A stretch of DNA of 64,000 nucleotides, from NCBI GenBank assembly GCA_965199935.1, contig CBDATD010000001.1, positions 558,001-622,000 of the forward strand. The letters are read 5' to 3'. Positions 34,103 to 43,463 of the stretch are shown here, in pieces. The DNA is from JAPPLG01 sp965199935 (GTDB lineage: Bacteria > Bdellovibrionota > Bdellovibrionia > Bdellovibrionales > UBA1609). The notes beneath the pieces are model-generated. The model was not told the origin of the DNA. It ran no database searches and worked only from the letters and a program-made list of their open reading frames with translations. The position numbers and the translations under genes are program-made. Position 1 is the stretch's first letter; the number at the start of each line of letters is the position of its first letter.

Positions 34103-36551
34103 CTGAAAGCTTCTCCATTTCATCAACAACACTTGCTCCTGTCACATATTCTTGTTCTTTCAACCGAATGATTTTAACACCTTGAGTATGACGGCCTTTT
34201 TGAGAAATTTCTTCACAAGAAAACCTTATGGTCTGCCCTTTATTAGTCACTAGTAGAATCTGCTGTGAAGGCAGAACCAAAAGGGCGTCCGCCAGATCCA
34301 ACCCTGTTCTATCGGTGAGCTTATGCAGTTTCACTCCCTTTCCCCCTCGAGCAATCACACGAACTTCATCAAGGCCGGCAACTTTCCCGTACCCCCTGCT
34401 GCTGACAGTAAACAACTTTGCTTTTTTTTCAGATTGAATAGCGTGAACTCCTATAACTTGATCCCCCTTATTTAGGCGAACACCCGCAACACCATAAGAA
34501 CTTCGACTTTTTATGGAACGCACAGAATCGACTGGAAACCGCACTCCCATTCCTTTTTTAGTCACGATAAGAATATGATCATTAGGGCGGCTGATTACTG
34601 CTTTCACCAGCTGATCTTTCTCTTTGATGCTCAACGCTGTCAAACCTCTCGCCCATTTTCTAGCAAAAAAGGAAAGCTCTGTTTTTTTAAAGACCCCCTG
34701 TGCGCTTACCATACAAAGGTGATGCCCTGGAGCTGAAAAATCTATAACAGGTGCAACAGAGCGAATCTGCTCGTCAGATTCGAAGGGAAGAATATTTCGA
34801 ATGGAGCGGCTCTTTGATGTCCTTGTTCCAAAGGGAATTTTAAAGGCGTCTAATTGAAAAAGGCGGCCTTTATTGGTCAATACAATGAGGACTGTATGAG
34901 TATTCACACAGAGGGTTTTCCAAACCCAATCTTCATTAGGTCCCAAGTCCACTCCTTTAAGCCCCACTCCCCCTCGTTTTTGCAGTTTGTACTCATCCAG
35001 CAAAATTCTTTTAATTCCAGAATTTCGAGTCACAAGAATCACAACATCTTCTTTAGCAATGAGATCTCTATCTGTAAAATCGTCTTCTGCAGATTCAATT
35101 TGTGTAGCACGCTGTTTAGAAAATCTTTTTTGAACATCCTCCAACTCTTCCCGAATAACTTGATCAATAGCTTTGGGGTTTGCCAGCTTATTTTTTATAT
35201 TTTGAATACGTTCTTTTAAAGTCTGCCATTCTTGGACAATTTTTTCTCTTTCCATTCCAGTAAGTTTTTGAAGTTTTAGATCCAAAATAGCCTGTGCTTG
35301 TCGATGAGAAAGTTCAAAGGACTGCATCAGTTCTTTTCTAGCTTGAGCTGTTTCTTTGGATTCTCGTATTAAAGCAATCACAGCAGACAAATGGTTAAGA
35401 GCTTTTGTCAACCCCTCTAAAATGTGCATATGCTCCTGTGCTTTGTTGAGTTCAAAAATCAATCGACGGGTTACCACGTCCCTTCTGTGCGTCAAAAATG
35501 CCTGCAAAACTTCTTTTATCGAAAAGGTGTGCGGCCGCCCTTCATGATCTAAGGCCAAAAGATTCATCCCAAAACTTGTTTGAAGCCTCGTTTGTTTGTA
35601 AAGATTGTTTAAAACAACTTGGGCGTTTTCCTGTTTTTTCAAAACAATAACAACTCTCATACCCTCTCTAGAAGATTCATCTCTTATATCTGAAATACCT
35701 TCCAAAACTTTGTCCCTCACCTGTGCGGCAATATTTTCAATCAACATAGATTTGTTGACTTGATAAGGTATTTCCGTGACAATGATCTGTTCTTTATTTC
35801 CTTCTTTTTCAATATCCGCCTTAGCTCTTACTCGAATAGCTCCGCGTCCTTCTCTATATGCCTTTAAGATGCCTGCCTGCCCCCTAATAGTTCCGGCAGT
35901 GGGAAAGTCCGGCCCGGGAATAAGTTTAAAAATTTCTTCCACAGTCAAATCCCTCTCCAATAAAGCAAGGCAGGCGGCTGTAACTTCTCCTAAATTGTGT
36001 GGAGGAACATTGGAGGCCATCCCAACAGCAATCCCAGAGCTTCCATTGACCAACAGATTAGGGATTTTGGACGGCAGTACTGTAGGAATGAGAAGGGAGT
36101 CATCATAATTCCATTCAAAACTGCAAGTATCTTTTTCAATATCCGCTAAAAGTTCTCCCGCTAATTCTGTCATTCGAATTTCCGTGTATCTGGAAGCGGC
36201 CGCTGTATCCCCATCAACAGAACCAAAATTGCCCTGGCCGTCCACAAGAATATGATTCATTGAAAAATCCTGGGCCATTCGCACAATACTGTCATAAACA
36301 GCCGCCTCTCCGTGGGGATGGTACTTGCCAATAACATCCCCAACAACCCGAGCAGATTTCTTATAAGGTTTATCGAAAGTGTTGTTTAAGTCTCTCATGG
36401 CGTAAAGAATTCTTCGGTGTACAGGCTTTAAGCCATCCCGCACATCCGGCAAAGCCCTCCCCACAATAACGCTCATGGAGTATTGTAAGTAGGACTCTTT
36501 CATTTCTTTTGAAATATCTACAGGAAAAACATTATTTGAAAGATCATCCAT
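34071..36551 (-). CDS. gyrA: DNA gyrase subunit A
   Basis: An 826-residue type II topoisomerase subunit that cuts and passes DNA. Numbering matches E. coli: active-site Y122 in ASRYTEIRM, and the GyrA-box QKRGGVG in the C-terminal beta-pinwheel identifies it as gyrase rather than ParC. In the quinolone-determining region it reads HGEAAVYD, so residue 83 is Ala and 82 is Glu, where E. coli has Ser and Asp. gyrB lies 11 bases upstream. Its last 32 bases overlap the lipoprotein gene. Confidence 0.98.
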   Translation of the reverse strand: MDDLSNNVFPVDISKEMKESYLQYSMSVIVGRALPDVRDGLKPVHRRILYAMRDLNNTFDKPYKKSARVVGDVIGKYHPHGEAAVYDSIVRMAQDFSMNHILVDGQGNFGSVDGDTAAASRYTEIRMTELAGELLADIEKDTCSFEWNYDDSLLIPTVLPSKIPNLLVNGSSGIAVGMASNVPPHNLGEVTAACLALLERDLTVEEIFKLIPGPDFPTAGTIRGQAGILKAYREGRGAIRVRAKADIEKEGNKEQIIVTEIPYQVNKSMLIENIAAQVRDKVLEGISDIRDESSREGMRVVIVLKKQENAQVVLNNLYKQTRLQTSFGMNLLALDHEGRPHTFSIKEVLQAFLTHRRDVVTRRLIFELNKAQEHMHILEGLTKALNHLSAVIALIRESKETAQARKELMQSFELSHRQAQAILDLKLQKLTGMEREKIVQEWQTLKERIQNIKNKLANPKAIDQVIREELEDVQKRFSKQRATQIESAEDDFTDRDLIAKEDVVILVTRNSGIKRILLDEYKLQKRGGVGLKGVDLGPNEDWVWKTLCVNTHTVLIVLTNKGRLFQLDAFKIPFGTRTSKSRSIRNILPFESDEQIRSVAPVIDFSAPGHHLCMVSAQGVFKKTELSFFARKWARGLTALSIKEKDQLVKAVISRPNDHILIVTKKGMGVRFPVDSVRSIKSRSSYGVAGVRLNKGDQVIGVHAIQSEKKAKLFTVSSRGYGKVAGLDEVRVIARGGKGVKLHKLTDRTGLDLADALLVLPSQQILLVTNKGQTIRFSCEEISQKGRHTQGVKIIRLKEQEYVTGASVVDEMEKLSDDSESISDSV

Positions 36552-36562
36552 TTAAAACACCC

Positions 36563-38971
36563 TTAGATATCCAAACTTCCAGCTTGCAAAGCATTTTCAC
36601 AAATAAATTTTCTTCTTGGCTCCACATGCTCTCCCATTAACACACTAAACATCTCATCTGCTGTGACAGAATCTTCAACAGTAACTTTTATTAAATTTCT
36701 TTTCTCTGGGTTTAAGGTTGTCTCCCACAGCTGCTCCGGATTCATCTCCCCAAGCCCTTTATACCGCTGAATGTACAGACCTTTTCTCCCTGCTTCAACA
36801 ATCTGCTTCACAAACTCTCTATAATCATAAAACACGTGTTCCTTTTTATTTATCTCAGCTTTGAAAGGTGTCGGGATAATCCGCCCCAAATCCTGATACT
36901 GAGAATAGAGATTCTGCCAGGCTTTTGAAGATAAAACAGCCGCATCTATAACAGATTTAATTTTTTTAGAAAACCATGTAGAAGTAATTCCTACTGAAAA
37001 AGGTGTTTGGCTGTCGTCTATTTCAAGAGACACCGAAGAACATCCTTTTTTCTTCAGCAGTTTGGTTTTAAAAGATGAAAAAGATTGTTGAATTTTTTCT
37101 TTTGAACTTAAAAAGTCGGTGAGATTTTGTGACGCAAAAAACATTAAAGCATTTCTTTCAGGAAAATTTAAGTAATCTTCTTGTCTCTCCAAAGTTTTTA
37201 TTTTTTTCACAATATTTTGCAGTTTTGCCATAGAAAAACCTTCTCTTTCTTTAACAGCCGTTTTAACCAAGCCCGCTTGTATCAGGTGTTGTTCCAATTC
37301 TTCATTATCTTTTAAATATTTTTCGTAAGAGCCTTTTTTCACTTTATACAAAGGGGGCTGAGCCACATATATGTAGCCTCTTTCAATAGCTTCTGGGAGA
37401 TGTCTATAAAAGAAAGTAAGGAGAAGAGTGCGGATGTGGGAGCCATCCACATCCGCATCTGTCATAATAATAATTTTATGGTATCGAATTTTTGAGATAT
37501 CCACCTGCCCTTTCCCTATACCAGTTCCCAGAGCAGAAACAATTGTTCTAATTTCCTCATTAGAAAGCATCTTATCAAATCGAGCTTTTTCAACATTGAT
37601 AATTTTACCCCTAAGAGGCAGCACTGCCTGTGTTTTTCGATCTCTTCCTTGTTTAGCGCTTCCTCCCGCAGAATCGCCTTCCACTAAAAACAATTCTGAA
37701 AGGGCTGGGTCTTTCTCCTGACAATCTGCCATTTTCCAGGGCAGAGAAGATCGATCCAAAGCTGTTTTTCTTCGAGTGAGTTCTCTTGCTTTGCGGGCAG
37801 CCTGTCTTGCTCGGGCGGCATCCACACACTTAGAAATGATCTTTTTAGCCTCTTTAGGGTGAGAGTCCAGCCAGCTGGATAAATGCAAACCTGTAAAGTG
37901 TTCTGCCACCCCTTTAACAAATTGATTTCCCAATTTTGTTTTTGTCTGCCCTTCAAACTGGGGTTCCGGCACCTGCACAGACACCACAGCCGCAAGCCCT
38001 TCCCTAATATCATCTCCCTCCAGGGAAACTCCTTTTAGATCTTTCAAAAGAGAGTGTACTCCTGCATACTGATTGATGCTTCTTGTCAACGCCCCTCTAA
38101 AACCTATTAGATGAACCCCCCCGTCAATCGTATTGATATTGTTGCAATAAGTGAAAACAGATTCTGAGTAGCCATCATTCCATTGCAGAGCTATTTCCAT
38201 TCGAACTTGTTTTTCCTCTCCTTTAAAGTGAAGAATTTCTGAGTGAAGCGGAGTACGCGTTTGATTGATGAACCGAATAAAATCTTTCACCCCGTTTTCA
38301 AAGAAAAAGCTTTCCTTTTCTTTTGTTCTCTCATCCTCAATATCAATTTTAACTCCTGAATTTAAAAAAGCTATTTCTCTGAACCTTTTTGAAAGAAGAG
38401 CAAAGTTAAAACTCAAAGAAGGGTCTTCAAAAATTTCTCTGTCCGGCTTAAAAGTTGTCTTTGTTCCTGTTTGATCCGTTGGACCTATTTTTTCCACCGA
38501 AGACATTGGACGCCCTTTTGCATATTTTTGTTTCCAAATATGTCCGTTTCTCCTCACCTCAACCGTACAAGAAGAGGAAAGAGCATTTACTACGGAAGCC
38601 CCCACCCCATGCAGACCTCCAGATATTTTATAGGAGTCCCCGCCAAATTTCCCACCGGCATGAAGTTCTGTCATAACTACTTCCAGAGCGCTTTTTTTAC
38701 TTCCATGTTTGCCAACAGGAATACCCCTTCCATTATCTGTCACGGTTACAGAATCATCATCATGCAAAGTGATAGAAATATAACTACAGTGTCCAGCTAA
38801 AGATTCATCTATAGAGTTATCCACTATTTCGAAAACCAGATGGTGGAAACCTCTCTCAGATGTGTCCCCTATGTACATTCCGGGGCGCTTTTGGACAGCC
38901 TCCAGCCCCTCTAAAACCTGGATGGAAGAAGCGTCATAAGATGTTTGCAGGGCTTGTTGTTTGTTCGTCAT
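36563..38971 (-). CDS. gyrB: DNA gyrase subunit B
   Basis: An 802-residue ATPase subunit of gyrase. The GHKL ATP site is shown by EIVDNSIDES, DNGRGIPVG and GGLHGVGASVVNAL; the Toprim domain has EGDSAGGSAKQGRDR, PLRGKIINVEKAR and DADVDGSHIRTLLL. QRYKGLGEMNPEQLWETTL near the end is diagnostic. It overlaps the 3' end of recF by 38 bases, giving a recF-gyrB-gyrA unit downstream of dnaN. Confidence 0.98.
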   Translation of the reverse strand: MTNKQQALQTSYDASSIQVLEGLEAVQKRPGMYIGDTSERGFHHLVFEIVDNSIDESLAGHCSYISITLHDDDSVTVTDNGRGIPVGKHGSKKSALEVVMTELHAGGKFGGDSYKISGGLHGVGASVVNALSSSCTVEVRRNGHIWKQKYAKGRPMSSVEKIGPTDQTGTKTTFKPDREIFEDPSLSFNFALLSKRFREIAFLNSGVKIDIEDERTKEKESFFFENGVKDFIRFINQTRTPLHSEILHFKGEEKQVRMEIALQWNDGYSESVFTYCNNINTIDGGVHLIGFRGALTRSINQYAGVHSLLKDLKGVSLEGDDIREGLAAVVSVQVPEPQFEGQTKTKLGNQFVKGVAEHFTGLHLSSWLDSHPKEAKKIISKCVDAARARQAARKARELTRRKTALDRSSLPWKMADCQEKDPALSELFLVEGDSAGGSAKQGRDRKTQAVLPLRGKIINVEKARFDKMLSNEEIRTIVSALGTGIGKGQVDISKIRYHKIIIMTDADVDGSHIRTLLLTFFYRHLPEAIERGYIYVAQPPLYKVKKGSYEKYLKDNEELEQHLIQAGLVKTAVKEREGFSMAKLQNIVKKIKTLERQEDYLNFPERNALMFFASQNLTDFLSSKEKIQQSFSSFKTKLLKKKGCSSVSLEIDDSQTPFSVGITSTWFSKKIKSVIDAAVLSSKAWQNLYSQYQDLGRIIPTPFKAEINKKEHVFYDYREFVKQIVEAGRKGLYIQRYKGLGEMNPEQLWETTLNPEKRNLIKVTVEDSVTADEMFSVLMGEHVEPRRKFICENALQAGSLDI

Positions 38972-40061
38972 TTAATTCATCCTTTTCTTCAAGACAAAAC
39001 ACAGTTGTATCTTGTAAAAGCCCCTTTGCTTCTGTTGTTGTGATAAAGCTTTGAGCTGGATTCTTCGACAAAAACTCTATCAAATTTTTACTGAAATGTT
39101 GATCAATTTCTGAAAAAACATCATCAAAAAAGAGGCAGGGAGGCTCCCTGCTTCTACTAAAGTTGTAGTCCCACTGCCCCAGCTTCCATGAGAGCAGTAA
39201 AGCCCTCTGCTGCCCTTGAGAAAGCCCCTCTCGAGCCTCATGCCCCCTCCAAAAAAAGCGGATATCATGATTGTGCGGCCCCGCCAGGCTGACCCCTCTT
39301 ATACTCTCCATAAGAGCTGTTTTTTTCATCTCCTCTTCCAGAAAGGAAAAAGCCTGTTTTTTTTTCATTAGAAGGCGTTTATTTTGTTTCACAAAATAGT
39401 CCGCCCGAAAACCTCGACTTCTCAAAAAAACTTCGCCTCTTCTCTCCCAAAACGGCCTTATTTTTTCAAGAGCCTCCAGTCTTTTTTCCATAAGAGCTAA
39501 GGCTTTTTCAAAAAAAGCTTGATTAACAGACTGTAAATACTCTTTTCTATCTTTTTGACTGTATTCCCCTTTCTTGGATTTTTTAAGAAAGTTATTTTTT
39601 TGCAGTAATATTTTTTGAAAATCTTGAATGATCTGCTTTCCTGAGGAAAGCTCTAAAACAAGATCATCAATTAACTTTCGCCGGCATGAAGAACTACCTC
39701 GAATGGCGTTTAGATCTTCCGAGGTAAAAAAAACACCGCAGTTCTTTAAAGGTAAAAGCTTTGTTGTTTTTTCATTGAATAAATAGGTTAGAGGCCGCCC
39801 CTCTGACAAAAGCACCTGAACCCTTCCTCTGCCCGTTTTGTTTTCAAAATCTAAAGTTATACGCCCTTGATTATGGTTTTTTTGAATCCATTTTCTTCCT
39901 TGTCGAAAAGATTTTTTTCGGAAAAGAAGAGAGCAGGCTTCTAAAACAGCTGTTTTACCCGCTCCATTCCTGCCAATAAAGAGATTGGAAAAAGAGGAAG
40001 GAGAAACAAAGTATTTTCTGTGATTTCTAAAATTCTCAAGAAAAAGAGAAAGAATTCTCAT
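38934..40061 (-). CDS. recF: DNA replication and repair protein RecF
   Basis: A 375-residue SMC-like ATPase that helps load RecA at gaps. It begins with LENFRNHRK, has Walker A IGRNGAGKTAVLEA (residues about 29-42), a signature-like SQGQQRALLLSWKLG and Walker B PCLFFDDVFSEID. It follows dnaN with one base between and overlaps gyrB, the classic dnaA-dnaN-recF-gyrB origin order. Confidence 0.95.
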   Translation of the reverse strand: MRILSLFLENFRNHRKYFVSPSSFSNLFIGRNGAGKTAVLEACSLLFRKKSFRQGRKWIQKNHNQGRITLDFENKTGRGRVQVLLSEGRPLTYLFNEKTTKLLPLKNCGVFFTSEDLNAIRGSSSCRRKLIDDLVLELSSGKQIIQDFQKILLQKNNFLKKSKKGEYSQKDRKEYLQSVNQAFFEKALALMEKRLEALEKIRPFWERRGEVFLRSRGFRADYFVKQNKRLLMKKKQAFSFLEEEMKKTALMESIRGVSLAGPHNHDIRFFWRGHEAREGLSQGQQRALLLSWKLGQWDYNFSRSREPPCLFFDDVFSEIDQHFSKNLIEFLSKNPAQSFITTTEAKGLLQDTTVFCLEEKDELNDEQTTSPANIL

Positions 40062-40062
40062 T

Positions 40063-41163
40063 TTATAGTTTCATGGGCATAATAATGGAAGCCCCTTTCT
40101 CTTTTTTTGTCCGAACCACCCCCGGAGAAGAAGAGTCTGTCATTTCCCAAATAACACTTTCTCCCGTCAAGTGAAGTAAAGAATCTAAAACATACCTTGC
40201 ATTAAAGCGTATAGAAAAGGAAGCAGACCCTTTGAGCAAGGGAACCTCTTCTTTGGCATCTCCAAAATCAGGATGGCTGGCCGTCAGAACAAGCTTTGTT
40301 TTTTCCCATTGAAACTTCACATTCTTAGATTGGAGACTGGAAAGAATAGACACTCTTTTTAGAGCCTGCACAAGTGCTTCCCTGTTTATTTCTACCTGAA
40401 ATTTGGAGCTTTTTGGCAAAAGCCTCTGATAGTTGGGGTACTGTCCTTCTATCAAACGAACGCTGAGAAAAAAAGATCCGTATTGAACCAACATTCTAGG
40501 AGGGGCGACTGCAAGAGAGATATTCTTTTCCTCTTCTGTTGAAATGAGGCGTTGTATTTCCGCAAGCCCTTTTCTAGGAATGATGAATCCGTCAGGAAGC
40601 TCCAACGCATCCGCATCACCTATTTCAGCATAGCTCAGCCTATGGCCGTCCGTCGCAACAAATCGAAGATTTTTACCTTTTTTCTCACAAAAAACACCAT
40701 TCAAGTGATAGCGGGTTTCATCATTTGAAACACAATAAAGAGTTTTATCTATCACAAAAGAAAATTCTTTTGATTTAAGAGAAAAAAAAGATGGGTTCTT
40801 CATTTCAGGAAAAATGGGGAAGTCGGAAGGTGAAACACCAACCATATTAAAAAGGGAGTTTTGCGTTTTTATACACAATCCTCCTTTTTTCTCCGTTTTT
40901 TTTAGTGTGATATCACCTTCAGGAAGCTCCTTAATAATTTCAAAGAAAGTTCTGGAATCAACACAGACCTCACCTGAGCTTCCTGTAACTTTTGTTTGGC
41001 CTTGTAAGCTGTTCTCTTGATCCGTGACAAAGATTTTTAAATACCCTCCCTCAACTTTAACAAGAGCTTTTGAGAGTATCGGAATAAGATTTCTTTTCTC
41101 AACAAGACTTTGTGTGGGGGTAAGAAGGTTTAAAAGAGAGTTTTTGTTGAGCTTAGCCTGCAT
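40063..41163 (-). CDS. dnaN: DNA polymerase III sliding clamp (beta)
   Basis: A 366-residue beta clamp that tethers polymerase III to DNA. Typical marks are FVATDGHRLSYAE in the middle domain and the C-terminal IIMPMKL. The three repeated clamp domains fill the length. ATG 41163 (MQAKLNKNSLLNLL) fits the family start; the longer frame from 41229 adds unrelated residues inside the dnaA-dnaN spacer. Confidence 0.97.
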   Translation of the reverse strand: MQAKLNKNSLLNLLTPTQSLVEKRNLIPILSKALVKVEGGYLKIFVTDQENSLQGQTKVTGSSGEVCVDSRTFFEIIKELPEGDITLKKTEKKGGLCIKTQNSLFNMVGVSPSDFPIFPEMKNPSFFSLKSKEFSFVIDKTLYCVSNDETRYHLNGVFCEKKGKNLRFVATDGHRLSYAEIGDADALELPDGFIIPRKGLAEIQRLISTEEEKNISLAVAPPRMLVQYGSFFLSVRLIEGQYPNYQRLLPKSSKFQVEINREALVQALKRVSILSSLQSKNVKFQWEKTKLVLTASHPDFGDAKEEVPLLKGSASFSIRFNARYVLDSLLHLTGESVIWEMTDSSSPGVVRTKKEKGASIIMPMKL

Positions 41164-41359
41164 ATCTTTAATCCTTTTATATTTAAGAGTTGTTAAAGGT
41201 ATAGTATTGTTCAAGCTGTTGAAAAACAATCTATCCTGTTGATTTTTCTAAAATAATTTGTTTCTGCAAATGTTTATACATAAGTCGGTATTTTGTTTGT
41301 TTTATTGTTGAAAATCAAGCTCAAAAGTAAAAAACAAAGCTTGAATAGTCTAAAAATTG
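41164..41359. other. probable oriC region between dnaA and dnaN
   Basis: This 196-base, very A/T-rich spacer sits where gene direction and plus-strand G/C bias change. No copy of TTATCCACA is present. TGTTGA followed by three A or T bases occurs three times in one direction (41217-41225, 41237-41245, 41306-41314), i.e. TTTTCAACA or AAATCAACA on the minus strand, two or more changes from the usual box. A partial match TTATGTATA is near 41273-41284. I infer an origin; Bdellovibrio has its origin in this same gene interval. Confidence 0.5.
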
Positions 41360-42646
41360 TTAAAAAAACGAAGATTTTTCTCTTTTGAGTGCATGTAAAA
41401 CTGTGGAATGACTGCGTCCTCCAAAAATTCTTCCCAGGTCATTAAGAGAAAGATGTGAGAATTTTTCGTGAACAAGGCGTATCGCTTTATTCCTGGCGCT
41501 AACGATGTTCTTTGATCTTTGCGGTGAGCAAAGTTGAGATGGAGTGATCTGATGAGAAACAGCGACATTCTTTATGATATTTTGAATATCTTGAGGGATC
41601 CCCTTAATGAGCGGTTTTGCAAAAAGCTGTCTTAAGGTTTTTAAAGAGGGTTCTTTATTTTGTATTTCACAAGACATTTTTATTTTATTTAAAGCCCCCT
41701 CCATTTCCCTCACAGAAGACAGGCTTTTTTTAGCAATAAAGGTAAGAGCCTCCGTAGAAAGAAACAATCTCTTCTCCTTCGCTTTTTTCTGTAAAATAGC
41801 AATGCGTGTTTCAAACTTAGGCTGCTCTATGTTTGCTGAAAGCCCTCCAGAGAGTCTTGTTTGAAGACGAACTTGAAGTTTTTTTATAGCTTTTGGCGGG
41901 CGGTCACAGGTGCAGACGATAAGCCCTCCTTTTTGATGAAGGACATTAAAAGTGTGAAAAAACTCTTCCTGACTGGCAGTGCCTTTTTCAAGAGTTTGTA
42001 TGTCATCAATAAGAAGGATATCTGTTTGTTCTCGGTATTTTTTTCTAAAATCATCCATTTGATTGAGACGGATTGCTGTAATACATTCGTATAAAAACCT
42101 CTCCGCCGAGAGGTAGCAAATGCGGTGGTGTTCTTGAAGCACATGCCCCATGGAGTGTAAAAGGTGAGTTTTTCCTAAACCGGTTTCTCCATAAATAAAA
42201 AAAGGACTGTTGGGGCTTTGAAGTGGTTTTTGGGCCAGGTTTTTTGCTGTATGAAAGGCAAGGTTGTTTTCTTCGGAGTGGCCGGGAACAAAATTTTCAA
42301 AAGTATAAGAAGGGTTAAAAAAAGAGAGTTTTTTTTTTGCGGTAGAAGGCTCTTTTCTTTGAAAGTGTTGTCTCTTTTTGTTGTTTTTTTGTGAAACAAT
42401 AATACTAATTTCGAAGGGTTCTCCGGAGAGAATTTTAAGAAACTCTCTTCTAAAGGAGGAGATTAGTTTTTTTTCCACACGATCTTTATGTAAAAAAGAG
42501 GGGACTGTTATGATAAAAACTCTTTTGTTTTTGTGAAGGGATGTTTCTTCTTTTAGTTTGAGTGCAGATAGGCAGGATAAAACAGGAGAAAAACCTTGAT
42601 TTTGATCTTTTAGATTTCGTATAACTCTCTGGCAAACAGTGGACAT
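41360..42646 (-). CDS. dnaA: chromosomal replication initiator DnaA
   Basis: A 428-residue AAA+ initiator. Walker A is YGETGLGKTH (152-161), Walker B LLIDDIQTLEK, and the domain IV signature runs through ARNKAIRLVHEKFSHLSL. The DNA-contact loop reads GGRSHST (409-415), with Ser in place of the Asp and Thr (D433, T435) of the E. coli GGRDHTT loop. ATG 42646 has AAGGGG four bases upstream; an earlier in-frame start at 42886 would add 80 residues that overlap rpmH on the other strand. It faces away from rpmH. Confidence 0.96.
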   Translation of the reverse strand: MSTVCQRVIRNLKDQNQGFSPVLSCLSALKLKEETSLHKNKRVFIITVPSFLHKDRVEKKLISSFRREFLKILSGEPFEISIIVSQKNNKKRQHFQRKEPSTAKKKLSFFNPSYTFENFVPGHSEENNLAFHTAKNLAQKPLQSPNSPFFIYGETGLGKTHLLHSMGHVLQEHHRICYLSAERFLYECITAIRLNQMDDFRKKYREQTDILLIDDIQTLEKGTASQEEFFHTFNVLHQKGGLIVCTCDRPPKAIKKLQVRLQTRLSGGLSANIEQPKFETRIAILQKKAKEKRLFLSTEALTFIAKKSLSSVREMEGALNKIKMSCEIQNKEPSLKTLRQLFAKPLIKGIPQDIQNIIKNVAVSHQITPSQLCSPQRSKNIVSARNKAIRLVHEKFSHLSLNDLGRIFGGRSHSTVLHALKREKSSFF

Positions 42647-42700
42647 AAAACCCCTTAAAAATAAACTAAAAAGAACACAAGGGCTAACATAAAGGAAGGG

Positions 42701-42729
42701 TTGACGAGAAGAGGCAAATCGTGTTTTAT
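42701..42729 (+). promoter_or_regulatory. probable sigma-70 promoter of rpmH-rnpA-yidDC
   Basis: TTGACG (42701-42706), a 17-base spacer and TTTTAT (42724-42729), 34 bases before the rpmH start. The -35 is five of six, the -10 four of six. Confidence 0.5.
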
Positions 42730-42762
42730 ACAAACGCGTCAAAGTTTTTAGAGGATTTTGCC

Positions 42763-42912
42763 TTGAAAAGAACATACCAGCCTTCTCGAAAAAAAAGGAA
42801 AACCACACACGGTTTTCGCTTACGCACAGCAACATCTTCAGGAAGAGACGTTCTTTCTCGGCGTCGAAAAAAGGGGCGAAAAACATTGAGCGTTCAGTTT
42901 CGTGGCAAATAG
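42763..42912 (+). CDS. rpmH: 50S ribosomal protein L34
   Basis: A 49-residue L34, shown by KRTYQPSRKKRK, THGFRLR and SRRRKKGRKTLSV. The start is TTG 42763: GAGGA lies seven bases upstream, and the protein would then begin exactly at the conserved MKRTYQPS. It overlaps rnpA by 11 bases, the usual rpmH-rnpA order at origins. Confidence 0.96.
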   Translation: MKRTYQPSRKKRKTTHGFRLRTATSSGRDVLSRRRKKGRKTLSVQFRGK

Positions 42913-43270
42913 CACTATTTCTTTAAGCTTAAAAAGAGATTTAAAAAAAATCTATAAGGATGGTTTGGTTTTTAGAAAAAAAGGGGTTGTTCTTCGTTGT
43001 GTGAAAGGCACAAAAGGATTGAGAATTGCTTTTGGGCTGTCGAGCAAAGTGATTCAAACAGCCGTCAAAAGAAATAAAATAAAAAGGTGGAGTCGGCAGA
43101 TTTTAAGAGAAACAGTGATGTTGAAAGGGGTGTCTTTAGACATTCTTATTGCTGTTGCGGAAGAACAAAGTTGTTATGAATTTTTTAAAAAAAACTTTTC
43201 TTTTCTACTGGAGAAAGCCCTTCGAAAGACAGGTGCGAAAGACAGGGTTGTTTTTCATTGCTTTTTATAA
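42902..43270 (+). CDS. rnpA: ribonuclease P protein component
   Basis: A 122-residue basic protein that assists the RNase P RNA in tRNA 5' maturation. The RNR-like helix reads AVKRNKIKRWSRQILRE, and FGLSSKVIQTA precedes it, as in the family. GTG 42902 lies within rpmH. Its end overlaps yidD by 38 bases in another frame. Confidence 0.93.
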   Translation: MANSTISLSLKRDLKKIYKDGLVFRKKGVVLRCVKGTKGLRIAFGLSSKVIQTAVKRNKIKRWSRQILRETVMLKGVSLDILIAVAEEQSCYEFFKKNFSFLLEKALRKTGAKDRVVFHCFL

Positions 43271-43463
43271 GTGTCATTTATCTTGTTTTTTTGGAGGAGC
43301 CTGCCGCTTTACTCCATCTTGTTCCTGTTATGCAGAGGAAGCTCTTCAAAAACTAGCATTAGGAAAAGCCCTAAGGGTTATTTGCGGAAGGATTTTACGT
43401 TGCCGCCCTTTTTACAGGGATTATGGGTACGATCCTGTCAGGATGGAAGATGGACAAAAATAA
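43233..43463 (+). CDS. yidD: membrane protein insertion efficiency factor YidD
   Basis: A 76-residue protein with the family core GACRFTPSCSCYAEEAL and ILRCRPFYRDYGYDPV. From GTG 43233 the distance to the core (VRKTGLFFIAFYKCHLS) equals that of other YidD proteins, so I prefer it to ATG 43176, which would add 19 residues. It overlaps rnpA (38 bases) and yidC (14 bases), keeping the rpmH-rnpA-yidD-yidC order. Confidence 0.9.
   Translation: MRKTGLFFIAFYKCHLSCFFGGACRFTPSCSCYAEEALQKLALGKALRVICGRILRCRPFYRDYGYDPVRMEDGQK

Noticed and set aside
42647..42762. Origin in the dnaA-rpmH spacer
   Set aside because: It is only 116 bases, holds the rpmH promoter, and shows no repeated motif; the dnaA-dnaN spacer is a better candidate.
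42647..42886. 80-residue N-terminal extension of DnaA
   Set aside because: It would overlap rpmH and its promoter, and a strong AAGGGG site precedes ATG 42646.
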